Of a DNA stretch of 64,000 bases, positions 35,628-46,107 are shown piece by piece; the first letter of the stretch is position 1; each line of letters starts with the position of its first letter. The position numbers and the translations under genes were made by a program. The stretch lies in assembly GCF_014773225.1 (NCBI RefSeq), contig NZ_JACXAJ010000007.1, positions 62,001 to 126,000 of the forward strand. The letters run 5' to 3'. The notes under the pieces were generated by a model. It ran no database searches. It saw only the letters and a list, made by a program, of their open reading frames with translations, and had not been told where the DNA came from. Origin of the DNA: Pontibacter aquaedesilientis (GTDB taxonomy: Bacteria; Bacteroidota; Bacteroidia; Cytophagales; Hymenobacteraceae).

Positions 35628-37013
35628 CTATTGCGTTAGCTGTAGCACTTTACAACGATCGTATTCCGGGTCGATTTCGATGTATACGGTATCAATGTTT
35701 TTCCGGAACCACTCATCCACCGCTTTGTCTCTTTTCTGGGCAAGGGCAGCCGCGGATATCTTCTGGTAGTCGTCCTGCATGTTGGCCATGTGAGGCGATG
35801 ACTTAGACTTCAGGTATAGGATACGGGCAGCCTCCCTGCCATCCTCGGTACGGAAAGCAACCGGCTTGGACACATCGCCTACCTTCATGGTGTCGATCAC
35901 GAAGAAAACGCTTGGGTCCACCTCGTCCATCGGTGTATAGGTACTGCCCGTCATGCGGCTCTGCAGCATGCCGCCGTTGTCTTTTGTGTTTTTGTCGTCA
36001 GAGAACTCCTTCGCCGCTTTTGCAAAAGTGATGCTGTCGTTTACAATGAGCGTGCGCACGCTGTCAAGGGCAGCCATGGCGTCCTGTATGTCAACAGTGG
36101 CGGTGGCAGGCTTGATCAGGATGTGACGTGTATTAAACTCCTGGCCTTTGCGCTCAATCAGCTGGATCAGGTGGAAACCGAACATGGATTCTACCACATT
36201 GGACATCTGACCTGGCTCCAGTCGGAGAGCAGCCGCTTCGTACTCCGGTACAAGTTCTTTTTTCTTAAAGAATCCCAGCTCCCCGCCATCTTCGGCTGAG
36301 CCCGGGTCCTGGGAGTATTTTTTAGCCAGGGTTGCAAAATCCTCACCTGCCAATACCCGGTTGCGCAGTTCCTCCAGTTGTTGGCGGGCGGCGGCTTTCT
36401 GCTGGCGGCTCACCTGCGCATATTTTACAATGTGCCCTAGCTCTACCTCACTCGAGAAGTAGGGAAGGCTGTCAGCCGGGATCTGGTTGAAATAGCGACG
36501 AACTTCCTTTGGGGTTACCGTTACTTTTTCGGTTATCTGGCGCTGCATCTTTTCAGAAACCATCTGGTTACGCACAGTGCGGCGCAGTTCGTCCTTGAGC
36601 TGCTTCAGGCTTTTGTTGTAGTACTGCTCCAGACGCTCGGTTCCGCCCACCTGCGATGCCAGGTAGTCTATTCTGCGGTTGAGTTCGTTGGACACCATGC
36701 TTTCTTCTACAGTCACGGAGTCCACTTCGGCGCGTGCCAGCAATAGTTTCTCCTGCACCATGGATTTGAAAATCTCGCATTTCAGCTGCTCATCGTTCGG
36801 GCTAGGCTGCTTTTTGGTTTGGGCCAGGTACTGCAGGTAACTAAACTCAAGCTCAGACCGCAAAATAATATGATTGTCCACTTTGGCGATGATGCCGTCA
36901 AGTTTCCTCTGTACCGGTATCTGACCGTAGGCAGTGAAGGTGGAAAGCAGGCTCAGCAGGACCAGGGCCAGCGATCTTTGAATACTTTGTGATGTTATGG
37001 TTGTGTTATGCAT
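35628..37013 (-). CDS. SurA-like periplasmic peptidyl-prolyl isomerase
   Basis: The 461-residue protein has a signal peptide (ending LSTFTAYGQ), a SurA-type N-terminal chaperone domain (KLDGIIAKVDNHIILRSELE, about 35-170) and two parvulin domains. The first is at about 185-285, with GEDFATLAKKYSQDPGSAEDGGELGFF; the second, at about 290-400, is more divergent. SurA helps beta-barrel proteins reach the outer membrane. moxR follows by 7 bp, and a terminator separates it from the larger isomerase gene upstream. Confidence 0.9.
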   Translation of the reverse strand: MHNTTITSQSIQRSLALVLLSLLSTFTAYGQIPVQRKLDGIIAKVDNHIILRSELEFSYLQYLAQTKKQPSPNDEQLKCEIFKSMVQEKLLLARAEVDSVTVEESMVSNELNRRIDYLASQVGGTERLEQYYNKSLKQLKDELRRTVRNQMVSEKMQRQITEKVTVTPKEVRRYFNQIPADSLPYFSSEVELGHIVKYAQVSRQQKAAARQQLEELRNRVLAGEDFATLAKKYSQDPGSAEDGGELGFFKKKELVPEYEAAALRLEPGQMSNVVESMFGFHLIQLIERKGQEFNTRHILIKPATATVDIQDAMAALDSVRTLIVNDSITFAKAAKEFSDDKNTKDNGGMLQSRMTGSTYTPMDEVDPSVFFVIDTMKVGDVSKPVAFRTEDGREAARILYLKSKSSPHMANMQDDYQKISAAALAQKRDKAVDEWFRKNIDTVYIEIDPEYDRCKVLQLTQ

Positions 37014-37088
37014 GATTGGTTTGAGTGCCGGTAATCTATACCCGTCCTCTTACAGGACCGGGTTGCAATCTCTTAAGTTTTTCTAAGC

Positions 37089-37122
37089 AAAAAAAGCTCC
37101 ACCTATAAATGGGAGCTTTTTT
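37089..37122 (-). terminator. Terminator between the two isomerase genes
   Basis: AAAAAAGCTCC and GGAGCTTTTTT form an 11-bp stem with a short loop and T-runs on both strands. Confidence 0.85.
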
Positions 37123-37131
37123 GAAGCGCAA

Positions 37132-39441
37132 TTATTTCTTGATGATTTTCTCTACTTCCGTTTGGTTGATCGAAACCGGGTTTTTCTCCTGAAGCTGCTT
37201 TACCCACTGCTCATCCAGGTAGTTTTGGTAATCAGCGGTAACCTGACCCCTTACTTCGTGAAGTTTTTTAGGGGCCAGAGCCAATATCTCATGCACGATC
37301 ACCAAGTACTGGCGGCCGTTGAGTTCTGTGTTGTAGGCCCCTTTTTCCCAGTTCACGGCATCCACGGCTTTGTTCTCACCCTTCTGGAACCTCTTTTCCG
37401 AAATCTGCACACCCAGTGGGTTCCCTGCGTTCAGATTCTCGGCCAGTACGCTCAAATCAGATGAGTAAAGTGCAAAAGAAGCTCTTCGGTTGCGGCGGCG
37501 ACCCGTCTCCGTATTGTCAGAGGCTGCTTGCTTTGTCTTACCCAATGCCTTCTGTGCTAACTGTTCTGTTGGCACATCCCGCTTAGTTAAGTAGGCAACG
37601 ATGCTCTTAGCACGCTCTGCCGATAGATCGCCTTTGCCAGTTGCTTCGCGGGCGTCGACATGGCCGTTCACCTCAAGCGACAACTCTGGATTGTTCTTTA
37701 GTCGTTCTGCCAGCTCGTTCAGTTTGGCCAGTGCTTCTTTGCTAAGATTTGCGCTGTTTACCTCAAACATGATGTCTGCGGGCTTTCCGTTGCGTACTTC
37801 GTAGCGTCGTTGGCCAAGTTGCTGCTGCGCTTTGGCAAGCAGTTCCTTATTGGCGGCGCTTATAACAGTGGCATGCGCACGCTCTTTCCACTGATACTTG
37901 TCTTTATTCTGATCAAAATAGGTTTTCAGGCCCACCGAGTCCTCCACTGCTTTGGACCATACCTTCTCGTCCATGAGTTGGAACAGCAGGATGCCATCGT
38001 GGTATTCTCTCACAAGCATGCGGTAGTCGACGTGCTTGTTTTCGAGGTTGGCTCTTTCGTATTCCAGCAGGCTCTTGTTAACGTAGTTGTCATACAGCAT
38101 ATTCATGTAATGCGCGGCAGTGCCAGTGTTGCGCGGGCGCTGCTCTGACTTAGCAAACGTAAAGAACTCACCCACAGTATAGGGCTTGCCCTGTATTGTG
38201 AACAAAGTAGATTTGAGTAATTTGTCTGCTGCATCGTAATCCCACTTCGCCTTCAGCAACTCATCTGTAGCCTTTCCTATGGCTGCCGTCTTGGCCGCTG
38301 CATTCTCCGAGAAGTTGTTCTCCGTTTTGATGCGTTTCAGGAAGGCCGTTTTATTCAACTCTGAGCGAGAGTCTTTGGCGATTTTGTTACGCAGGTTCTG
38401 CTCCATGTCCTCAAAAGGAGGGAGGGTCTGCTTGCCTACCAATTTGATGATATGCCAGCCGTAAGGCGTGCGCACAGGCTTGGATACCTCACCTTCTTTT
38501 TTCAATGCAAAGGCTACTTCCTCAAAGGCCGGAATCATGCGGCCAGTACCGAACCAAGGCAGTTCCCCTCCGTTGTTGGCGGAGTTGGCATCCTCAGAAA
38601 ATTCAGCGGCCAGCCTGTCCCAGTTCTCTTTGCGCTCCACGCGTCTGTGGATGGCGTCTATGCGTTGCTTGGCTGCCAGCGAGTCTGCTTTTGGCATGCC
38701 GGGTGTAGCACGCACCATAATGTGCGCCACCTTTACCTCGCCCTGCGCCTGGCGTTTGTCGTTTACTTTGATCAGGTGATAGCCAAAGCGTGTGCGAACC
38801 GGCATAGATACCTGGCCAACCAGTGTTTTGTAGGCAGCGTCCTCGAAGCGGTACACCATCTGCATGGCCGTAAAGTAACCCAGGTTGCCGCCGTTCTCTG
38901 CGGCCGATGGATCCTGAGAGAATTCCTTGGCAAGTTTATCGAAAGACTCGCCTGCTGCTATACGTTTGCGCAGGTCCTGTGCCTGATTATAGGCGGCCAG
39001 TGTGTCCTGCGGGTCGGGGTCTGAGGGGAGGCCGATAAGGATGTGCGAGGCGTTCACCTCCTGTTGCAGACGCTCGTAGGCCTCCTGCACCAGTTTGTCG
39101 GTCACGCTCTTTTCGGTCAGGTATGGCTGGGCCAGTTGCTCCTTATACCCTTCCAGTTCCCGCCGGAAGGCCATGGTGGTGTCCAGGCCGCGGCTCTCGC
39201 CTTCCATTACTTTGAGCTTGAACCGGGTATACAGGTCCAGGTACTCGCTAACGCTTTGGCGTGTGTAGGCGTCCTCATTGCCGCCATTGTTCTTCTCGTA
39301 TACATACTGGAACTCCGAGGTATAGATTGGCTGAGATCCAATAGTCGCAATGATGGGTTCTTGCTTGTCATTCTGCCTGGTTGCGGTACAGCCAGCCATT
39401 AGCAGGGCCGCTGCCGCAACAAGTAGTTGATTGCTGCGCAT
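37132..39441 (-). CDS. Lipoprotein parvulin isomerase with inserted OmpA-like domain
   Basis: The 769-residue protein begins with a lipoprotein signal (AAALLMAGC at about 10-18). It carries two parvulin domains at about 130-225 and 237-336 (GESFDKLAKEFSQDPSAAENG; NWDRLAAEFSEDANSANNGG). An OmpA peptidoglycan-binding domain follows at about 554-659: IMFEVNSANLSKEALAKL, the ligand-binding Asp in NGHVDA and Arg in LSAERAKS, and the closing GRRRNRRASF. After this the isomerase C-terminal sequence resumes (QISEKRFQKGENK to VTADYQNYLDEQWVKQL). The OmpA part thus looks inserted, tying a folding factor to both membrane and cell wall. The ATG at 39441 is chosen for the signal. Confidence 0.9.
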   Translation of the reverse strand: MRSNQLLVAAAALLMAGCTATRQNDKQEPIIATIGSQPIYTSEFQYVYEKNNGGNEDAYTRQSVSEYLDLYTRFKLKVMEGESRGLDTTMAFRRELEGYKEQLAQPYLTEKSVTDKLVQEAYERLQQEVNASHILIGLPSDPDPQDTLAAYNQAQDLRKRIAAGESFDKLAKEFSQDPSAAENGGNLGYFTAMQMVYRFEDAAYKTLVGQVSMPVRTRFGYHLIKVNDKRQAQGEVKVAHIMVRATPGMPKADSLAAKQRIDAIHRRVERKENWDRLAAEFSEDANSANNGGELPWFGTGRMIPAFEEVAFALKKEGEVSKPVRTPYGWHIIKLVGKQTLPPFEDMEQNLRNKIAKDSRSELNKTAFLKRIKTENNFSENAAAKTAAIGKATDELLKAKWDYDAADKLLKSTLFTIQGKPYTVGEFFTFAKSEQRPRNTGTAAHYMNMLYDNYVNKSLLEYERANLENKHVDYRMLVREYHDGILLFQLMDEKVWSKAVEDSVGLKTYFDQNKDKYQWKERAHATVISAANKELLAKAQQQLGQRRYEVRNGKPADIMFEVNSANLSKEALAKLNELAERLKNNPELSLEVNGHVDAREATGKGDLSAERAKSIVAYLTKRDVPTEQLAQKALGKTKQAASDNTETGRRRNRRASFALYSSDLSVLAENLNAGNPLGVQISEKRFQKGENKAVDAVNWEKGAYNTELNGRQYLVIVHEILALAPKKLHEVRGQVTADYQNYLDEQWVKQLQEKNPVSINQTEVEKIIKK

Positions 39442-39608
39442 AAGTAGATTATAAACGGACGCTTGTGTTTTTGCCCTGACTGAGGTCAGATCATGCAATT
39501 TTAGTTATTTTTTCTGACAGATTAATCAAAAAGTATGACTATAATCCTATTGCATGCGATTTCGTTCAGGATAACGGGGAAAAGGCGCTAAAAGTGTGCA
39601 GGTCAGGC

Positions 39609-40025
39609 CTATTTAATTTTTTTGTATAGGAGGCAAGTGTTCTTATTGCCAGCGGTTTCAAACTCTACCTTGTCCATGATGCGGTTGACGAGGGCAATGC
39701 CTACGCCCCCCTTCTTTCCGATCCGGACGTGCTCTTCTATGTTGGGCTCCTTGTATTCGGAGCGCCTGAAAGCCACCCCATTATCCGTGATCTCAAACCG
39801 CAGCATGCCGCTTTTCTCGCTTACGTTCAGTGAGATGGATTTGGATGGATCCTCCTGGTTGGCGTGAATGATGAGGTTGGCGCATATCTCATCCACGGCC
39901 AATACGATTTGGTTCATTAGAATATCGGACAGCGTGAAACCGGCCAGATAATCCGTGACGAAATCCCGTATTGGCTTAAGATTTTTTTTAGTACAGCTTA
40001 CTGTAATCGTATTATTCATCAGCAA
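39609..40025 (-). CDS. RsbW/SpoIIAB-like anti-sigma kinase
   Basis: The 138-residue protein is a small GHKL ATPase of the serine-kinase type. It has the N-box QIVLAVDEICANLIIHANQ, the G1-like FEITDNGVAF and the G2 box KKGGVGIALVNRIMD. In partner switching such kinases bind a target, often a sigma factor, and phosphorylate a STAS antagonist. The gene overlaps the STAS gene by 14 bp; a start at 40019 (MNNTI) is also possible. No sigma-B-type factor is nearby, so the target is unknown. Confidence 0.9.
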   Translation of the reverse strand: MLMNNTITVSCTKKNLKPIRDFVTDYLAGFTLSDILMNQIVLAVDEICANLIIHANQEDPSKSISLNVSEKSGMLRFEITDNGVAFRRSEYKEPNIEEHVRIGKKGGVGIALVNRIMDKVEFETAGNKNTCLLYKKIK

Positions 40026-40350
40026 TGGTCATGGCTTCTTCGTAATCCGAAACAATGGTCATGAGCAGGTCCAGGCCCAGGATTTCGAATACGTTGCGCA
40101 CTTTGTCCTGCATGTTATAAAAAATAAGCTTTATTTGCGCGTCCTCGAAGCGCTGCAGGTGAGAGATAAACACCCCAAGACCGGCAGATGAAATGTAATT
40201 CAGGCTTTCGCAGTCCACCAGAATTTTGCTGTAGGTCATAATCTCAGGGTCAGATAGCTCCTCATCGAGTATAACTGATGAGCTTGCATCCAGTTCACCA
40301 TCCAGGGTGATGATGATAGTCGTGTCTTTGATTTCGTGTGTAATTTTCAT
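40012..40350 (-). CDS. STAS-domain anti-sigma factor antagonist (RsbV/SpoIIAA-like)
   Basis: The 112-residue protein is a single STAS domain (TIIITLDGELDASSSVILDE, then LVDCESLNYISSAGLGVFIS). The Ser of YISSAGLG is the phosphorylation site that controls partner choice. It sits between the phosphatase gene (19 bp upstream) and the kinase gene (overlapping), completing a three-gene switch. Confidence 0.93.
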   Translation of the reverse strand: MKITHEIKDTTIIITLDGELDASSSVILDEELSDPEIMTYSKILVDCESLNYISSAGLGVFISHLQRFEDAQIKLIFYNMQDKVRNVFEILGLDLLMTIVSDYEEAMTIADE

Positions 40351-40369
40351 CGGAATCCTTTACGTGTAA

Positions 40370-42535
40370 TTATTCACTAGGTTGAGTAGGTTTAAACTTA
40401 ATAACAAGCAGGGTCTGGTCGTCGTACAGGTTCTCTGTCGGGCCCGTGAAATCCTCCAGGTCGTTGATAATGGCGCATTTTATGTCTTCCGCCTCCAGAT
40501 GGTAAGTCTGGGTGAGCATATAGCGCAGGCGCTCCTCCCCATACTCGTCGTTCTCCTTGTTGCGCGCCTCCACAATGCCGTCGGTGTAGATCACCATCAC
40601 GTCGGTGGGGTTGTAGTCGTAGTACATTTCCCGCACGTGGTTGTTGTAGCTTTTGTCACGGATGATGCCGAGCCCCAGTCCGTCCGTCTGGAAGTAGAAA
40701 GTATCATCCATCATGGAGTTGTAATACAGGGTATGGCAGTGGCCGGCTCTTGCAAACATAAAGCCTTTCATGCGGTAATCAATGATATATAGCGCAGAAG
40801 TAATAAAAGAGGTTTTCTCAAGGCATCTGCCCAACGCATTGTTGGCCTGTTTCATGAACTCGCTCGGTGGCATGTCCTGCTGCATCAGGCCATGGAATAT
40901 ACCCTTCATCTGGGCCATGTGGAAAGCGGCGGAAATACCTTTGCCTGACACGTCGCCAATGATAATGGCAATGCGCGACTCGCTCAGCTGCAGGAAGTCA
41001 TAGAAGTCACCTCCTACTTCCTTGGCTGCCTTGGCGTGGGTCGCTATCTCAAACCAACTATCACTCGGAAAGTTTTTAGGAATCAGGCTGTCTTGGACCA
41101 GCGAGGCGATTTTGAGTTCCTCCTTGTAACGCTCGTTCTGCAGCGACTCATGCACCAGGCGCAGGTTTTCGATGGTAAGGATGGTCTGGTTGGTAAAAGT
41201 GCGCAGCACGTTCACCGTTTCCCGGTCAAATCCCTGCTCGATGTCCTTTAGCAGGTATAGCACGCCAAACAGGTGCTTCTTGGACTTGATCGGCAGTATG
41301 ATGAGCGATTTCCAGGGCAGCGTGAGGTCGCGGAAGCCGGGGTTGCGATCCAGGTTGTTGTTAATGTAGTCTATGTTCTGGATGTTATAGGCCAGCAGCA
41401 AATGGCGTATGCGCTTGATCTGCTCCTCCTCAATTGTGAGCTGCCGCCAGACCTTCGGCTCATCGCCCTGGAATACCTCCAGCCAGGCCGCGCTGGCGTC
41501 GGACGCCCGCAGGGTGCTGTCAAAAAGCATCTCGTATACCTGTGTCTCGCTTTGGCCCTGCTGTATGGACTGGCTCAGGCGCTGGAAATTGAGCAGGTCC
41601 TCGCTTTTCTGTTCGAACACACTCGAGGTAGGCAAACTGAAAAGCGCCACCAGAAAGGCGGCCAGGGTATACAAACTCACAAAGAACATAGCCAGCACCA
41701 GGAATCCCACATCGGAATAGTCGATGGCGAGCGCAGGGCTGTCGGCAAAATCGTAGAAAAAGTCTGAGAAGATGTAACAGGCCAGCAGTATCGCCAAAAG
41801 TAGTACCAGCGACCGGCCCTTCTTGTTGAAAGTCAGGTAGGCCACCCACTTGAGGTTGGTGCACAGGAATAAGGTATAGCAGGCCAGCAAAATCAGCAGC
41901 GGCAGAAAGATGTAGCTGCTGTAGTTGAAGTTGAGCAGCGTCAGAAGCAGGGTGGCAAAGAGCAACAGCTCATACCAGTCCCAGGCTATCTGCAGGAACC
42001 GGTTTTTATGGTAGAGCAGGAGTTGGCGCCAGATGTAAAAAGCTTTCGCGAGAAAGAGCACGAGCAGGCCAAAGTTGACTTGGTAGACCATGTGCAGCAG
42101 CAAAGGAGACTGTACGCTGGTGTAGTTGACAACCAGCCGGTACCCCATGTAAAGCGCAACGCTCAGATAGGCCGCTATACCTGCCTTGGCAAAGATGTTC
42201 CAGAGGTAACTGATGAAGTCGATTCCCTTTAGATTGTCGGCGCTCAGGCGCTGGTAACCGAAAACAGATACAATGAAAATAACGATCAGGAGGTTGTTGA
42301 TATAGGGCAGGGCCAGCCCCTCGGAGCTTTCCTGCCGCATACTCTCAGCGGCCAGCAGCACATTGGCTAGTAGCAGCGACCAGCTGATGAGGGCAGCAGT
42401 AACAAATAAGGATTTCGCGTTGGTTCTGTAAAGCATAAAACGGTAAACCGTGCTTAGTTTCTTTGGCGACAGAATATGGCTAGCCCGAGACTTTATCAGC
42501 CTGTAAGGTAAGAAAAAAAAATGCTCTTTGGCCAA
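40370..42535 (-). CDS. Membrane-bound GAF/PP2C-type serine phosphatase (RsbU/SpoIIE-like)
   Basis: The 721-residue protein has about eight membrane helices at residues 40-300, a GAF-like domain at about 315-480 and a PP2C/SpoIIE phosphatase at about 505-715. Metal-binding aspartates are visible in EVGGDFYDFLQ, IIIGDVSGKGISAAF and VIYTDGIVEARN. It should remove phosphate from the STAS protein coded next. The longest frame starts with TTG at 42535 and runs through nine A bases; an ATG at 42436 would remove 33 residues but keep every domain, so the start is uncertain. Confidence 0.9.
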   Translation of the reverse strand: MAKEHFFFLPYRLIKSRASHILSPKKLSTVYRFMLYRTNAKSLFVTAALISWSLLLANVLLAAESMRQESSEGLALPYINNLLIVIFIVSVFGYQRLSADNLKGIDFISYLWNIFAKAGIAAYLSVALYMGYRLVVNYTSVQSPLLLHMVYQVNFGLLVLFLAKAFYIWRQLLLYHKNRFLQIAWDWYELLLFATLLLTLLNFNYSSYIFLPLLILLACYTLFLCTNLKWVAYLTFNKKGRSLVLLLAILLACYIFSDFFYDFADSPALAIDYSDVGFLVLAMFFVSLYTLAAFLVALFSLPTSSVFEQKSEDLLNFQRLSQSIQQGQSETQVYEMLFDSTLRASDASAAWLEVFQGDEPKVWRQLTIEEEQIKRIRHLLLAYNIQNIDYINNNLDRNPGFRDLTLPWKSLIILPIKSKKHLFGVLYLLKDIEQGFDRETVNVLRTFTNQTILTIENLRLVHESLQNERYKEELKIASLVQDSLIPKNFPSDSWFEIATHAKAAKEVGGDFYDFLQLSESRIAIIIGDVSGKGISAAFHMAQMKGIFHGLMQQDMPPSEFMKQANNALGRCLEKTSFITSALYIIDYRMKGFMFARAGHCHTLYYNSMMDDTFYFQTDGLGLGIIRDKSYNNHVREMYYDYNPTDVMVIYTDGIVEARNKENDEYGEERLRYMLTQTYHLEAEDIKCAIINDLEDFTGPTENLYDDQTLLVIKFKPTQPSE

Positions 42536-42584
42536 GTTGTCGAGGTGAGTTTTTTAAGAACACCTAGCATAACGTAAAAACAAA

Positions 42585-42620
42585 GAAGTAGGTTAGCCCG
42601 GGAACTAACCTACTTCTATT
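42585..42620 (-). terminator. Terminator after guaB
   Basis: GAAGTAGGTTAG and CTAACCTACTTC form a perfect 12-bp stem around an eight-base GC-rich loop. Confidence 0.85.
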
Positions 42621-42642
42621 TGTCAAATGCTGGTTGTGATTG

Positions 42643-44196
<1,554 letters not shown>

Positions 44197-44350
44197 TCAG
44201 ATCCTTCTGTAGAGCCTCTGCCCTAAGATTTCACAGGATAGAAACACTGGCAGGATAAGCAGCAACTTGGCTCTGTTAGGCCCGCGCCTAACCTTTATAC
44301 CTATGGCGTGAAATGGCAGCATCCCCGACAGGGACACACTGATCGGTTAC

Positions 44351-44668
44351 CTAATACACGGCCATGCTTGGGTCGACCTGGATGGCCCAGGCGTGGATGC
44401 CGCCTTTGAGGTTGAGCAGGTTGTCGTAGCCCAGGCGCTGGCTCAGGTAGTTGATGGCCTGGGCGCTGCGGAACCCGTGATGGCAGATGACTACGACAGG
44501 TATATCACGGCGAATGCGGTTGGCTTGCTTAGGCAGTTCGCCCATCGGTATAAGCTCACCACCCAGGTTGCATATCTCAAACTCCGCCGGCTCGCGTACG
44601 TCCACTAACTGCATTTTATCGCTGCGCCCCAGTCTTTCCTTCAGTTCCTGTGCTGTGATCTCTTCCAT
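44351..44668 (-). CDS. Single-domain rhodanese-like protein
   Basis: The 105-residue protein is one rhodanese domain with LVDVREPAEFEICNLGGELIP and the active-site loop CHHGFRS, where Cys62 carries the persulfide. It is cytoplasmic (no signal peptide) and should move sulfur between thiols. The 238-bp gap upstream of guaB (44113-44350) contains a faint AATCCTG-type repeat trace and no gene. Confidence 0.92.
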   Translation of the reverse strand: MEEITAQELKERLGRSDKMQLVDVREPAEFEICNLGGELIPMGELPKQANRIRRDIPVVVICHHGFRSAQAINYLSQRLGYDNLLNLKGGIHAWAIQVDPSMAVY

Positions 44669-44777
44669 GGTTTTCAGTTGCTGGCCGCTATGCTATACCT
44701 GTAGCCTTGGCCGTTTGGTTTTGATTTGCAAACTTAGCAACAAATTAAGCCAAAGCACAGAACGGGAGCAGGTATAG

Positions 44778-45401
44778 ATGTCAGATTTTTACACAAGCGT
44801 AGCAGAAGCGCTGCAGGCCATGAGCCTGATCGAAGTAATAGGAGTGATCACAGGTATAGCAGGCGTATGGCTGGCGGCCCGGCAGCATATATGGACATGG
44901 CCCGTCAGCATCGTGAGCGTGACGGCCTATGTGTTTGTTTTCCTGGATGCCCGCCTGTATGCCGACATGGGGCTGAGCGTTTTCTACATCATCAGCAGCG
45001 TGTACGGCTGGTATGAGTGGCTCTACGGCGGCAAGGGCCATACCGAGCGCCAGGTAACCAAGGTAAGCCAGCGCGAACTGTGGGTGTTAATCGCACTGGT
45101 GGTTGTGTTTACAGGCGGCCTGGGCTACTTTCTAGATAATTATACCGACGCCGACCTATCCTATACCGACTCCGCCACCACAGCTGTGAGCCTGATGGCC
45201 TACTGGATGATGGCCCGAAAACGACTGGAGAACTGGCTGGTGTGGCTGGTCGTGGACGTGGTGTACGTGGGAGTATACCTCTACAAAGAGCTGTACCTGA
45301 CTGCTTTCCTGTACTTTGTCTTCCTGATTCTGGCCACTGTCGGTTACCTGGACTGGAAACGAGACCTGGAAAAACACGCTCCAGCCCGGGTTAAGGTGTA
45401 A
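44778..45401 (+). CDS. PnuC-family vitamin transporter (nicotinamide riboside or thiamine)
   Basis: The 207-residue protein has seven predicted membrane helices and PnuC landmarks: HIWTWPVSIVSVTAYVFVF, YADMGLSVFYIISSVYGWYEW and ENWLVWLVVDVVYVGVYLYK. PnuC proteins move nicotinamide riboside and trap it through kinase action; the related PnuT moves thiamine. A NadR-like kinase gene follows at 46108, and a TPP-controlled TonB receptor gene lies 3 kb farther on. Either substrate is possible, and no riboswitch is seen before this gene. A GGTATA motif lies just before the ATG. Confidence 0.85.
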   Translation: MSDFYTSVAEALQAMSLIEVIGVITGIAGVWLAARQHIWTWPVSIVSVTAYVFVFLDARLYADMGLSVFYIISSVYGWYEWLYGGKGHTERQVTKVSQRELWVLIALVVVFTGGLGYFLDNYTDADLSYTDSATTAVSLMAYWMMARKRLENWLVWLVVDVVYVGVYLYKELYLTAFLYFVFLILATVGYLDWKRDLEKHAPARVKV

Positions 45402-45521
45402 TTGTTAGTAAAATTATACTTAATGTCCTGATGTTATACAATCTGAAAGAGGTGCTATCTCGTAAATGCAAGTAGCTTAGGCAATATTTGAGAGTTTAGT
45501 GCGCCAAAGTAAGCGAGTACT

Positions 45522-45725
45522 ATGTTCAACGCTACAATGACACTACGTATGAAGAACCGAAAGATTGAATTGCCAGACGAACTCAAGTATGAAAATCGGA
45601 TGAAGTGGGGTTATGAGTCACCAGACGAGAGCCCTAAGCGCCTGTTGCTTAGCCAACACGGCGACAAACGCCCCAAAGAGGTAGAGGTATACAACTTCTA
45701 CGGGTACAGCTTCACAGAAAACTAA
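45522..45725 (+). CDS. Small hypothetical protein (up to 67 residues)
   Basis: A hydrophilic, charged protein with LPDELKYENRMKWGYESPDE in the middle and a Tyr-rich end (YNFYGYSFTEN). Start may be 45522 or, at 45537, MTLRMKN. Its own terminator follows at 45764, which supports expression. No family recognised. Confidence 0.5.
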   Translation: MFNATMTLRMKNRKIELPDELKYENRMKWGYESPDESPKRLLLSQHGDKRPKEVEVYNFYGYSFTEN

Positions 45726-45763
45726 CCACCCAGAAGCACCCCAACTCATGCCTTCAATTTTAC

Positions 45764-45796
45764 AAGGGATACATTTCTGAAATGTATCCCTTTTTT
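45764..45796 (+). terminator. Terminator after the 67-residue gene
   Basis: AAGGGATACATTT and AAATGTATCCCTT form a perfect 13-bp stem around CTG, followed by TTTTTT. Confidence 0.88.
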
Positions 45797-46017
45797 GTGT
45801 CGCAAACTCCTGACTGTTTACCCTTCCGAAGGCTACATTAGCCAGTCAATTCGGTTGCTATCCTTTTTTGTAGTGAAGCGGATGGATGAAATGATATGAT
45901 CTATAGTATAGATAGTAAATAGCTAACTGTTAGTTTCTTGCGCATGAAGATAATGCTGGATACAAGGCTTGAACTGTATCCGGAATGTTTTGAGGCATAA
46001 CAGTAGGAGGCTGTTAA

Positions 46018-46065
46018 ACCTGGGCTGTCGCCGGTGGGGAAACCTGCCAGCGGCAGCCTTTTTCG
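46018..46065 (+). terminator. GC-rich hairpin with T-run upstream of the NadR-like gene
   Basis: GGCTGTCGCCGGTGGG pairs with CCTGCCAGCGGCAGCC around a GAAA loop, using several G-U pairs and one mismatch, and is followed by TTTTTC. G-U pairs show it is built to fold as RNA. It ends about 45 bp before the ATG. Confidence 0.6.
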
Positions 46066-46095
46066 TGGTCAGCGGCGTTGTTTCGAATTTTGCCA

Positions 46096-46103
46096 TACCT
46101 TTG
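46096..46103 (+). promoter_or_regulatory. Minus-7 element four bases before the NadR-like ATG
   Basis: TACCTTTG fits TAnnTTTG, and the ATG begins at 46108. Transcription would start at or near the A of the start codon, giving a leaderless mRNA. No clear minus-33 box is found at 20 bp. Confidence 0.4.
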
Positions 46104-46107
46104 TCCC

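Larger units (their letters stand above)
45726..46107. other. 382-bp gene-free gap before the NadR-like gene
   Basis: It contains the terminator at 45764-45793, an AT-rich unremarkable middle, the hairpin at 46018-46065 and a minus-7 box at 46096. No open frame looks like a gene. Confidence 0.6.

Noticed and set aside
38452..39024. A 190-codon plus-strand open frame in the isomerase gene
   Set aside because: It is antisense to the parvulin domains and has a Cys/His-rich random look.
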